From: Rikenellaceae bacterium | GTDB taxonomy: Bacteria; Bacteroidota; Bacteroidia; Bacteroidales; UBA932 | Reading direction: 5' to 3' | Length of the DNA stretch: 11,271 nucleotides | NCBI GenBank assembly: GCA_003513895.1 | Contig: DOSU01000002.1 | Location: forward strand, 237 to 11,507 | Part shown: piece by piece, positions 1 to 7,846 of the stretch | Position numbering within the stretch: position 1 is the stretch's first letter | Layout: every line of letters starts with the position of its first letter | Program-made: the position numbers and the translations under genes | The notes under the pieces: generated by a model | The model's database searches: none | Told to the model about the DNA's origin: nothing | What the model saw: the letters and a program-made list of their open reading frames with translations, nothing else

Positions 1-14
1 TTTGTCTTTTTCAT
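1..14 (-). CDS. Probable 5' end of a divergent gene (first codons only)
   Basis: Read on the minus strand, an ATG at 14-12 is followed by AAA AAG ACA, giving M-K-K-T before the window ends. An AAGGAG sequence lies 10 bases upstream of this ATG, which is an unusually good ribosome site for this otherwise SD-poor window. Lysines right after the initiator are common at the start of signal peptides, but four residues do not allow a function to be proposed. If the gene is real, it is transcribed away from the regulator and shares an intergenic region of about 90 bp with it. The alternative is that no gene starts here and the SD-like match is chance. Confidence 0.42.
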
Positions 15-24
15 AATGTCGTTT

Positions 25-30
25 CTCCTT
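25..30 (-). promoter_or_regulatory. Shine-Dalgarno sequence of the divergent gene
   Basis: The minus strand reads AAGGAG here, 10 bases before the ATG at 14-12. It is the main support for the divergent start codon. Confidence 0.42.
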
Positions 31-49
31 ACAAATTTATTAAATTTGT
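31..49. promoter_or_regulatory. 19-bp perfect AT-rich palindrome, candidate operator or promoter
   Basis: ACAAATTTA (31-39), a central T (40) and TAAATTTGT (41-49) form a perfect inverted repeat. Each arm contains TAAATTTG, which fits the Bacteroidota -7 box TAnnTTTG: plus strand at 41-48 and minus strand at 39-32. On the plus strand a start near 55 would leave a leader of about 50 nt for the regulator gene. On the minus strand the start would fall in the ribosome site, so that orientation is unlikely to be a working promoter. No good TTTG -33 box is visible for either. The symmetry suits a dimeric DNA-binding protein; the role is inferred. Confidence 0.4.
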
Positions 50-104
50 ATAAAGAGACACTGTACTCCATTTAGGGGGTCCAACATTTCCCTTTTATAA
101 TAAT

Positions 105-2876
105 ATGAAAATCAACCTAAAACCATTTCTGCTAAGCCTGTTTTTCTTTTTTAACGGATTGGCATATTCTGCCGAAAATCTGTTTGAGGCTAATAAATAT
201 GTAGAGAATATCAGTCCAGCAACTTACATGGGAGGGCCCCAAGTGTGGACCGTTGAGGTAGGTGGCGACGGATATGTATATTTTGCAACAGGTTTCAATC
301 TATCTGTATGGGATGGAGTACGCTGGAGCTCTTATAATCCTGGCAAGAGTTTTTATCTCAGATCCCTTAGCTATGATCCGGTTTCTAAAAGATTATACTG
401 TGCCGGAGATAATATATTCGGCTATTGGCAGAAGGATGAGATTGGGGACTTCAATTTTTCAATACTGTTTCAGACAAACAATGTTACAAACGGAAATGTC
501 TTTTGGAGAATAATACCGATAAACGGATATTACTATTTACAGACCCATGAAAATATTTATAAATATAATCCTGCAGATAATAAGATAGTCCCGATAGTTA
601 TTAACAGAAATATCGGCTATATACATAATGTTGGCGGGGTTCTTTACGCCCAAATAGATAATAAGTTTTATGTTATTAGTGAAGACAATCTCTCTCCCAT
701 TGGCCTGGAAATGTCGGATAGAGTGGTTAATATAGTTAATCATAAGGGAAATCTGTTTTTCTTTACAGAGAATCAGGGTATTCAGGTTCTACGTAACAAC
801 AGGTTTGAGCCAATTAATTCTGAGCTGAATTCAATCTTAAAGCAACATCGTGTTTTCTCGGTCTGTTCTTACGGAGATGATTCATTTCTTGTAGGAACGG
901 TTCTGGACGGAGTTTACATTGTAGACTCAAAAGGTATTGTATCTGAGAAGTTCAGCGAGACCAACGATTTGAATTTTACTACAGTGCTTAGCATGGCTGT
1001 GGATAACTATAAGAATATCTGGTTGGGGCTTGACGGGGGAATTGCAACAATACCAAACAATCCCAATGAGAGATATTACAAGAGCATAGGAAAGAAAATC
1101 GGAAATGTGTATGCGGTTCTGACCTATAGAGACAGACTATATGTTGGCACAAACAAAGGGCTGTATGTTGTTGAAAATCATAATCCCCCCAAACTCATTG
1201 TCAATACACAAGGGCAAGTTTGGGATTTACTTCAATGCGGAGAGGACATTATTGTTAATCACGATAAAGGGCTGCTCCGTCTTTACGACGATGACTCCTT
1301 TGAAGTTATCCACGAGAACTCCTGGATGATTAATCAATGGTATCAGGAACCAAATATTTACTACGTTTCCGATAAAACCGGTTTTGCTATTTACGAAATT
1401 AAGAAAGGACACCTGACATTCCGTAACCGCTTAGAGAATTACACAGGTTATTTCAACAGAGGTCTGGTTGACAAATATGGCAACATGTGGATAAACGGAA
1501 TGAGCGGACAGGTAAGAAGGCTTGTTATAGACAAGGATAAGCGGGTGGTTAAAAAGAATTTGCTTTATAAGATTGATTCAAAAGACAATTGGATTGGTAC
1601 AAATATTATTGATAACGAGGTTGTTTTTAGTGTCGGACCGGACTGTTTCAACTACGATATAGATAAAGATTCGATAGTTAAAAATCCATATTTTTCTCAG
1701 TTGTTTCAATTACTGGAAGGAAATACCGACGCAGTTGTGCAATCGGGCAACACTTTCCTCTTTGCCTCAGACGCAGGTATATCAAGAGTAGAAAGGATAA
1801 ATGATAAGTTTGTAAAGGTATCGGATATTTTTCCGAGCATAAGGGGGCAAATGATACCTGTGGGATTCAGACGGTTTCAGAAAGATAGCGACGGTCAAAT
1901 ATCCTTTGGATTTGCAAATGGAGTGGCTTTTTATGACTTGCAAACTGAACAGCCGCAGCATTCCTATAAATTAGATCTTAGCAAAATAGAGTATTCGCAA
2001 CGGGGAGAAGTTAAACATTCCAGCGTCCAGGATTCAAAGAAACTGATTGAATTTCCCAATAATATTGTAGATCTCAAATTCTTCTTTACAGGGTTTCCAG
2101 GGACATATCAGATTGAATATTCAATAGATGACTCGCCCTGGAAGAGTTTTTCAATATCCGAACCACTTAAGTTTGCTTATTTAGAAGAAGGGACCCATTC
2201 ATTAAAGTTGAGAGGAATTTTCTACAACTTAGATGAACAAATAATAAATTTTGACATTAAAAAGTCATTTACGTCCACTATTTGGTTTCTTCTGTTGCTC
2301 ATTCTGGTTTTTTTCGCTCTTATTTACATTGTTAGGGTAATAATTAGCCGAAGAATAAAGGCATTACACCTCAGACTTATTAAACGTCAAGAGGAGGCTT
2401 TTGAGAGAGAGAGAATCAAGCATGAAAATGAATTGCTTGCATTAGAAATTCATGAGAGAGACAAAAAACTCACAAGTATTGCCATGAATGATATTCATAT
2501 TAACAATATGCTTAACGAAATTCAGGCTGAAATTCTTGAAATACAAACTAATGATGCATTAATTAAAAGCAAACTCCGTTCAGTATTACGCAAAATAACA
2601 TCCAGCAGAAGAAATGACAACAGTTGGAAAGTTTTTGAAAAGTACTTCAATAATGTTTACGACGGATTTTTTGATAAGCTTATGGAACGTTATCCATCTC
2701 TTACAAACAATGATCTTAAAATATGTTCATATATTAAACTCAGGCTATCAACTAAGGAGATAGCTGTTCTGATGAATATCTCTCCAACAAGCGTAGAAAC
2801 TGCCCGACACAGGTTGAGAAAAAATTTAGGAATTTCTGCGGACGTTTCTTTGACAGAGTTGATAGTAAAAATATAA
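105..2876 (+). CDS. Membrane-anchored one-component PUL regulator (beta-propeller / Y_Y_Y / LuxR-type HTH)
   Basis: Likely the local activator: a periplasmic sensor for a glycan fragment coupled through one membrane helix to a cytoplasmic DNA-binding domain. Residues 1-22 form a signal peptide. Residues about 40-620 carry repeated propeller-type blades, for example IWLGLDGGIATIPN near 305 and LYVGTNKGLYVVEN near 345, as in sensors of Bacteroidota hybrid two-component systems. A Y_Y_Y-type domain follows at about 650-715, with FPGTYQIEYSIDD inside it. A hydrophobic helix spans about 726-747, then a charged coiled coil to about 830. The C-terminus (about 862-923) is a LuxR-like HTH with LSTKEIAVLMNIS and a helix around SVETARHRLRKNLGI. 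No histidine-kinase H/N/G boxes, receiver or AraC domain is present, so signalling must be direct. Translation starts at an ATG with an AT-rich leader and no clear SD. It lies directly upstream of susC on the same strand. Confidence 0.88.
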   Translation: MKINLKPFLLSLFFFFNGLAYSAENLFEANKYVENISPATYMGGPQVWTVEVGGDGYVYFATGFNLSVWDGVRWSSYNPGKSFYLRSLSYDPVSKRLYCAGDNIFGYWQKDEIGDFNFSILFQTNNVTNGNVFWRIIPINGYYYLQTHENIYKYNPADNKIVPIVINRNIGYIHNVGGVLYAQIDNKFYVISEDNLSPIGLEMSDRVVNIVNHKGNLFFFTENQGIQVLRNNRFEPINSELNSILKQHRVFSVCSYGDDSFLVGTVLDGVYIVDSKGIVSEKFSETNDLNFTTVLSMAVDNYKNIWLGLDGGIATIPNNPNERYYKSIGKKIGNVYAVLTYRDRLYVGTNKGLYVVENHNPPKLIVNTQGQVWDLLQCGEDIIVNHDKGLLRLYDDDSFEVIHENSWMINQWYQEPNIYYVSDKTGFAIYEIKKGHLTFRNRLENYTGYFNRGLVDKYGNMWINGMSGQVRRLVIDKDKRVVKKNLLYKIDSKDNWIGTNIIDNEVVFSVGPDCFNYDIDKDSIVKNPYFSQLFQLLEGNTDAVVQSGNTFLFASDAGISRVERINDKFVKVSDIFPSIRGQMIPVGFRRFQKDSDGQISFGFANGVAFYDLQTEQPQHSYKLDLSKIEYSQRGEVKHSSVQDSKKLIEFPNNIVDLKFFFTGFPGTYQIEYSIDDSPWKSFSISEPLKFAYLEEGTHSLKLRGIFYNLDEQIINFDIKKSFTSTIWFLLLLILVFFALIYIVRVIISRRIKALHLRLIKRQEEAFERERIKHENELLALEIHERDKKLTSIAMNDIHINNMLNEIQAEILEIQTNDALIKSKLRSVLRKITSSRRNDNSWKVFEKYFNNVYDGFFDKLMERYPSLTNNDLKICSYIKLRLSTKEIAVLMNISPTSVETARHRLRKNLGISADVSLTELIVKI

Positions 2877-2880
2877 CCTC

Positions 2881-2899
2881 GAGTATTAACTACTTTTTT
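2881..2899 (+). terminator. Weak candidate intrinsic terminator after the regulator gene
   Basis: Four bases after the regulator stop, AGTA (2882-2885) can pair with TACT (2891-2894) around a 5-nt loop, extended by one G:U pair, and a run of six T follows at 2894-2899. The stem is very short, so termination here is uncertain, but position and T-run fit. Confidence 0.22.
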
Positions 2900-3031
2900 G
2901 TAAGGTTTTCATTCTGGCATAATCGTCATAATAACAAGGTTTTAAATATTAATAATTTGATAGATGTAAAGGTGTTTTAATCACACTCCAATTAGGTGTA
3001 ATATTTTTGTAAGGGTATAATATAAGGTATA
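2900..3031 (+). promoter_or_regulatory. susC upstream region with repeated AGGT-cored motifs
   Basis: AGGT occurs at 2903, 2937, 2970, 2994 and 3025, and AGGG at 3012, all in the plus orientation. Three copies share a longer form: TGTAAGG at 2899 and 3008, and TGTAAAGG at 2965. The two TTTTTGTAAGG copies at 2895-2905 and 3004-3014 are identical over 11 bases. In an AT-rich gap of this size roughly one AGGT would be expected by chance. The cluster lies immediately upstream of the predicted susC transcript, where binding sites for the adjacent regulator would be expected. Site identity is inferred. Confidence 0.35.
3002..3009 (+). promoter_or_regulatory. Candidate -7 promoter box for susC-susD
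   Basis: TATTTTTG matches the Bacteroidota primary sigma -7 consensus TAnnTTTG. Transcription would start near 3016, giving a leader of about 95 nt that ends in an A-rich stretch before the ATG at 3112. There is no convincing TTTG -33 element at the usual distance, which would fit an activator-dependent promoter but also weakens the call. Confidence 0.35.
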
Positions 3032-3111
3032 TGCCATTTATTTGTTAAACTTTATATTCAGAAAAACTACAAAATTTTTTAATTAACACTCTAAACAAAA
3101 AACAAAAAATT

Positions 3112-6100
3112 ATGAACAGACTTTACATTCTGGTCATAGCATTACTCCTAATCTCCTCTTCTGTGTTTGCACAGGAATTTCGTGTAAAGGGTAGTGTTAT
3201 AAGTTCAGAAGACAATCTTCCGGTTATCGGAGCGACTGTCTTAATTAAGGGTACTAAAATTGGTACTTCAACAGACATAAACGGAACATTCGAAATTACT
3301 CTTCCAAAATTAGGTACTGTACTTTCTGTATCTTATATTGGGATGTCAACTCAGGATGTTATTGTAGAGAACACAAATCCAGTTAAAGTTGTCTTATCTC
3401 CGGATGCAACGATAATTAATGCTGTAGTTGTTACAGCCCTTGGTATAAAACGCTCCGAAAAAGCACTGGGTTACTCAGTTCAAAATGTCAGCAACGACAA
3501 ACTGATAGCAGTAAAAGGTGTTGATGTAGGATCTTCTCTTACAGGAAAAGTTGCCGGTTTATTAGTGAAAAACTCATCAGATTTTGCAACTGCACCAAAT
3601 CTTTCAATCAGAGGAGAAAATCCTTTATTGGTTATTGACGGGGTTCCTTATGGAAATATGACTCTAAGAGATGTTTCTGCCGACGATATTGAGTCGGTAA
3701 GTATTTTGAAAGGCGCAACTGCCTCTGCTCTTTATGGATACCGTGGTGCCAGTGGTGCAATTATGGTTACTACAAAACAAGGAAGCAAAGAGCAAGGCAT
3801 TCAAATCTCAATTAACAGTAATACAATGTTTGATGCCGGATTTCTTGCAATCCCTGAAAAACAAGGGATTTATGGTCGTGGACAAACTTCGGGAGTTTAT
3901 TCATATAACCAAGATCAGGCATGGGGTAGAAGAATTGACGGAAGTGATCAGTATCAATGGGATCCAGCAGCTAAAGAGTACAGAACTTATGCTTATCTTC
4001 CTGTTGGAAAGGACAACTTCAAAAACTTCCTTGAGCAAAGTTTTATTACTAATAACAATGTTAGTTTATCTTATCAGGGGAAATACTCTTCTGTAAGATC
4101 TTCTGTTACATGGGTAAAAACAAAAGGACAATATCCTAATAACACACTTGATAAATATAACTATCAAATTGGTGGTGATATCAACCTTGATAAATTCAAA
4201 TTCAGTTCAAACGTAGCATATTACAAACAATCTTCTCCGAATATTGGGTTCAACGGTTATACCAACTATGACCCTATGTATACATTATTAATATGGACTG
4301 CTCCTGACTATAATATTCTTGACTATAAAGATTACTGGACTATTAAAAATGAAAAACAAAATTTCACATACCAGAACAATACACGACAAGGAGGAAATTT
4401 AACAACCAGTCATAATAATCCCTATTTTTCTCAATATGAGAAGCTGAACATAATTAACCGCGATATTTTCAAAGCTACTGCAAGTGCAAGCTACGAATTT
4501 ACACCTTGGCTAAAAGCCAGTTTACGTTCAGGTTTGGATTTTTATGCAGACAGGCAAGACGTTAAAATTTCTAAGGACTCATATGTATCTTCGGGTAATA
4601 CAGGGCCTAACCGCGGCTGGTACGGCAGTTTGGATGGAGCTTACGCTACAGGAAGGAATTCTGGTTTCAGTATAAATAATGATTTAATTATTTCAGGAGA
4701 AAAAACTTGGGATAAATTAACTGTAGATGGTCTGGTAGGGGGAACTATTTTCTACCGTCAGGATGATGCAATGGCGGCAAACACGGTTAACGGTATTTCA
4801 ATTCCGGCATTTTTCTCACTTAAGGCTTCTGTTGATAAACCAAATGTTACCTCTACTTTGTATAAGCAACAAGTAAATAGTTTATACGGAAGGTTGGCCT
4901 TCTCTTGGGACAGAATGATATATGTAGAGGGAACACTCAGAAACGACTGGAGTTCAACACTCCCTTCTGATACAAGATCTTACTTATATCCATCAGTTTC
5001 CGGTAGTTTTATAGCTTCGGAGCTTCTACCTAAGAAATTTGACTGGTTGTCTATGTGGAAACTAAGAGGTTCCTGGACAATGTCAAAAACACCACCGGAT
5101 GTATATGCAACTAACAGCGTATATTCTGTAACGAACTCAGCATGGGGCTCATTAGCTTCCGCATATCTTCCAAACTCACTGGTTGCTACAGATGTGCTTC
5201 CACAGTCCGCAACCACATTCGAAGTAGGAACACAGGTTATTCTTTGGAACAACCGCCTGATGGTTGATGTATCATACTACGATAAACAAATGTATGACTT
5301 CCTAAAGAGTGCTGCAATTTCTCCATCTACAGGTTTTACAACCAGCTATCTTAATATTGATGAAGAGATATCACGCCGGGGTTGGGAGGTGTCAGTTACA
5401 GGAACTCCTGTATTGACAAAAGACTGGAGAGTGGACATTGGAGCAAACTGGTCCACTTATGCCAGATACTACAATAAACTTGATCCAAAATATTCAACAG
5501 ATAAACCTTGGGTTAAAGAGGGAGAACGTGTAGATGCTTATGTTCTCAACGATTATTTACGTGACCCTTCGGGCAATATTATATTCTCTAACGGAGTTGT
5601 TCAATATGCTAGTTACACTTCTAATTTCGGTTGGTATGATCCTGATTGGGTATGGGGTGTAAACTCTACAGTAAGCTACAAAGACTTTTCATTAAGTTTA
5701 TCATTTGATGGTAGAGTTGGAGGCTTAACAAACTCTATGACAGAAAGTTATTTGTGGAATTCGGGTAATCACCCAGAATCACTTACAGAGGCTCGTGCAT
5801 TGGATGTTGCAACTCCAGGATCAAAGAACTTTATCGGACAAGGGGTAAAAGTTGTTTCAGGAACTGTTACTTATGATGTTTATGGAAACATCACAAGCGA
5901 CAACAGAACATTCGCTCCAAACGATATAGCTACTACCTATAAAGATTATGTAAACAGAATTCATGCAGGTATTGCATGGGGTGGAGCAGGTAGACCAGCT
6001 GATATATACTCGACAACATTTATTAAACTCCGAGAGTTATCTTTGACTTATAACTTGCCTAAACCGGCATGTTCTTCATTTGGTGCAAAAGGTGCATCAG

Positions 6101-6231
6101 TCTCTTTTGTAGGACAAAACTTGTTCTTCTGGGCTAAAGACTTCAAGTACTCTGACCCTGACGGAGGTTCAGACAACTTTAATGACCCATCTTTACGCTA
6201 TCTGGGTTTTAATATTAAACTTAACTTCTAA
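3112..6231 (+). CDS. susC: SusC/RagA-family TonB-dependent outer-membrane transporter
   Basis: Imports oligosaccharides across the outer membrane using TonB energy, as the barrel partner of the downstream SusD-like lipoprotein. Residues 1-20 are a signal peptide ending VFA before Q21. Residues about 24-95 form the carboxypeptidase-regulatory-like domain typical of SusC proteins (GATVLIKGTKIGTSTDINGTF). The linker VVVTALGIKRSEKALGYSVQ (105-124) is a family hallmark near the TonB box. The plug spans about 125-230 and includes LLVIDGVP at 172-179 and ATASALYGYRGASGAIMVTTK from 202. The remainder is a beta-barrel rich in alternating aromatic segments, ending in LNF as expected for barrel insertion. 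At 1039 residues it is of ordinary length; the plug loop between the RGE motif and LLVIDGVP is short. The gene symbol is a family label. Substrate cannot be read from the protein; the neighbouring GH16 and GH3 suggest a beta-glucan. Confidence 0.95.
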   Translation: MNRLYILVIALLLISSSVFAQEFRVKGSVISSEDNLPVIGATVLIKGTKIGTSTDINGTFEITLPKLGTVLSVSYIGMSTQDVIVENTNPVKVVLSPDATIINAVVVTALGIKRSEKALGYSVQNVSNDKLIAVKGVDVGSSLTGKVAGLLVKNSSDFATAPNLSIRGENPLLVIDGVPYGNMTLRDVSADDIESVSILKGATASALYGYRGASGAIMVTTKQGSKEQGIQISINSNTMFDAGFLAIPEKQGIYGRGQTSGVYSYNQDQAWGRRIDGSDQYQWDPAAKEYRTYAYLPVGKDNFKNFLEQSFITNNNVSLSYQGKYSSVRSSVTWVKTKGQYPNNTLDKYNYQIGGDINLDKFKFSSNVAYYKQSSPNIGFNGYTNYDPMYTLLIWTAPDYNILDYKDYWTIKNEKQNFTYQNNTRQGGNLTTSHNNPYFSQYEKLNIINRDIFKATASASYEFTPWLKASLRSGLDFYADRQDVKISKDSYVSSGNTGPNRGWYGSLDGAYATGRNSGFSINNDLIISGEKTWDKLTVDGLVGGTIFYRQDDAMAANTVNGISIPAFFSLKASVDKPNVTSTLYKQQVNSLYGRLAFSWDRMIYVEGTLRNDWSSTLPSDTRSYLYPSVSGSFIASELLPKKFDWLSMWKLRGSWTMSKTPPDVYATNSVYSVTNSAWGSLASAYLPNSLVATDVLPQSATTFEVGTQVILWNNRLMVDVSYYDKQMYDFLKSAAISPSTGFTTSYLNIDEEISRRGWEVSVTGTPVLTKDWRVDIGANWSTYARYYNKLDPKYSTDKPWVKEGERVDAYVLNDYLRDPSGNIIFSNGVVQYASYTSNFGWYDPDWVWGVNSTVSYKDFSLSLSFDGRVGGLTNSMTESYLWNSGNHPESLTEARALDVATPGSKNFIGQGVKVVSGTVTYDVYGNITSDNRTFAPNDIATTYKDYVNRIHAGIAWGGAGRPADIYSTTFIKLRELSLTYNLPKPACSSFGAKGASVSFVGQNLFFWAKDFKYSDPDGGSDNFNDPSLRYLGFNIKLNF

Positions 6232-6245
6232 TTCTAATATAAGCG

Positions 6246-7751
6246 ATGAAAAGAATATATATATGGTCAATGTTGTTTATACTGATTTTTGCTGATTCTT
6301 GCAGCAAATTTGAGGAGATGAACACAAACCCTGACAAATCGACAATGGCTACATCAGCCATGCTTGCCACAGGAGCTCTGATATCAACACTTAAGCAAGG
6401 AGGTGACAGCAAGGCTTATATAACCCTTCAGGCACTACCAAAATATGTTGGATATGTAGAATCTTCTGCATTGAACGAACAATACAATAAGATTGGTTCA
6501 TGTAGTTTTGGAACTTATACAATACTCCCAAATCTAAAGCAAATGGTTGAATACTCAGCAGGTAGTATTTCAGAAAATTCTTACAAAGGACTTGCCTTAT
6601 TTCTGAAAGCATTTAATGCATTCAGAGTAGCTATGCAAACCGGTGATATTCCTTATTCCGAAGCAGGATTCGGTAAAGATGGATTGCTAAATCCAATATA
6701 CGATACTCAGGAAGCTGTTTTTAACCAAATTCTGGCAGATCTTAAGCAAGCAGAAGAGTTTTTTGCTGTTGGCAGAACATTTAGCGGTGATATAGTTTTT
6801 AACGGCGATCCTGTAAAATGGCGCAAACTATGTAACTCGTTCCAGTTAAAAGTTATTATGTCAATGAGCAAACGTGTTGATGCCGCTACAAAAGCTCGTT
6901 TTGCAGCTATAGTTGCAGCAGGTAATATTATGACCTCAAATGCCGATAACTTTCAATTGAAGTATGCAAATCAAACCGGAAATTATCATCCATTGTATCA
7001 GGCTCAAAAGTTTACAGCAGCTACAATGATTAGTGATAATATGGTTCAAATTCTTAAAAAGCTTAATGATAAAAGGCTGTTCTATTATGCAGAACCATCT
7101 GCTTATCAGCTTACTCATGGCAAAGTTATGAGCGATCCGGATGCATATATTGGAGTAAATGTTGCAATTAGTTATACACAACTTGCAGGTATTTTTGCAG
7201 GTGGAAATGTTTCATTGTTAAACAGAAGATATGCATTTCTGTATGCTTCTGAACCTCTTGTATATGTTGGATACCCAGAACAAAACCTGATTATTGCAGA
7301 AGCAATAGAACTGGGTTGGACTACAGGAACTTCACAAACATATTACGAGACAGGAGTAAAGGCAGCTTTGGAATTTACTATGGCTACAGATGTCTCTTAT
7401 GCTCACGGTGTTCCTATTGACCAAGCATACATTAATGGATATTTTACCGGACAGGCAGCCTACAAAACCTTAAGCGCAGACAGGCTTAAACAAATTTGGG
7501 AGCAACGTTATCTGTTTAACTATTTGCAAGATGGAACATTTGCATATTTTGAATTCCGAAGAAACGGATACCCTCTGTTTCCACTTGATCCGGCAACAAA
7601 TCTTAACGCCGAAAATGTAAACGGTTTCCCGATGCGTTGGACATATCCTTCGGGAGAGTCTCAGTCTAACAAAGACAATCTGGTAATTGCTCTGGATAGA
7701 CAATATCAGGGATTTGATGAAGTAAATAAACTAATGTGGGTTCTAAAATAG
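6246..7751 (+). CDS. susD: SusD/RagB-family nutrient-binding outer-membrane lipoprotein
   Basis: Surface lipoprotein expected to sit as a lid on SusC and bind the glycan. The N-terminus has a short hydrophobic signal and a lipidation cysteine at C19 in ADSC. Asp at -2 is non-canonical, but Bacteroidota tolerate loose lipoboxes. Acidic residues follow soon after the cysteine (SKFEEM), compatible with a surface-export signal. NTNPDKS at 26-32, GDIPYSEA near 133-140, GDPVKWRKLCNSFQLK near 187-202 and YPEQNLIIAEA near 343-353 are characteristic SusD motifs, and WEQRY plus FEFRRNGYP near 418-443 fit the C-terminal part. The pattern is closest to the SusD-like 2 branch rather than archetypal SusD; that assignment is from memory of the motifs. 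The start lies 14 nt after the susC stop with no clear SD, so coupled translation is likely. Confidence 0.93.
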   Translation: MKRIYIWSMLFILIFADSCSKFEEMNTNPDKSTMATSAMLATGALISTLKQGGDSKAYITLQALPKYVGYVESSALNEQYNKIGSCSFGTYTILPNLKQMVEYSAGSISENSYKGLALFLKAFNAFRVAMQTGDIPYSEAGFGKDGLLNPIYDTQEAVFNQILADLKQAEEFFAVGRTFSGDIVFNGDPVKWRKLCNSFQLKVIMSMSKRVDAATKARFAAIVAAGNIMTSNADNFQLKYANQTGNYHPLYQAQKFTAATMISDNMVQILKKLNDKRLFYYAEPSAYQLTHGKVMSDPDAYIGVNVAISYTQLAGIFAGGNVSLLNRRYAFLYASEPLVYVGYPEQNLIIAEAIELGWTTGTSQTYYETGVKAALEFTMATDVSYAHGVPIDQAYINGYFTGQAAYKTLSADRLKQIWEQRYLFNYLQDGTFAYFEFRRNGYPLFPLDPATNLNAENVNGFPMRWTYPSGESQSNKDNLVIALDRQYQGFDEVNKLMWVLK

Positions 7752-7773
7752 GTTATAAGTTAGTTTAGAAGTG

Positions 7774-7812
7774 ATGATGTGATGAAGCGATAACGGCTTC
7801 ATCACACATCAT
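7774..7812 (+). other. RNA hairpin between susD and the phosphoesterase gene
   Basis: GTGATGAAGC (7779-7788) pairs perfectly with GCTTCATCAC (7796-7805) around a 7-nt loop. After a 2-nt bulge (7806-7807), ATGAT (7774-7778) pairs with ATCAT (7808-7812). That gives 15 bp of stem. No T-run follows, so it is not a textbook intrinsic terminator. It more likely sets the 3' end or stability of the susC-susD mRNA segment, or partially attenuates the enzyme genes. GTGATGA also occurs a second time at 7771-7777, so an alternative pairing with TCATCAC is possible. Confidence 0.6.
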
Positions 7813-7846
7813 AAATTTATTAAAATCAACCTGGAAGTAGTCTAAA

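Noticed and set aside
1..75. Plus-strand frame open from the window edge to a TAG at 73-75, possibly the end of an upstream gene
   Set aside because: The 24 residues show no recognisable pattern, and the minus-strand start with its ribosome site explains the region better. It cannot be excluded without sequence further left.
65..79. Small hairpin ACTCC / GGGGT ahead of the regulator start
   Set aside because: Only five pairs, one of them G:U, with no downstream feature to suggest function.
105..2876. Interpretation of the regulator as a hybrid two-component system protein
   Set aside because: The segment after the membrane helix is only about 175 residues and holds a coiled coil plus a LuxR-type HTH. 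There is no room or motif for kinase, ATP-binding and receiver domains.
2918..2932. Direct repeat CATAAT-n3-CATAAT downstream of the regulator gene
   Set aside because: Six AT-rich bases repeated once is expected by chance in this composition, and it is not part of the AGGT series.
3734..4096. Plus-strand open frame of 120 codons in another frame within susC
   Set aside because: It is contained in the plug and early barrel coding region of susC, whose own frame carries all the family motifs. No independent start signal or domain is seen.
4980..5252. Minus-strand open frame of 90 codons within susC
   Set aside because: It is antisense to a well-supported barrel region, with no ribosome site or recognisable protein features.
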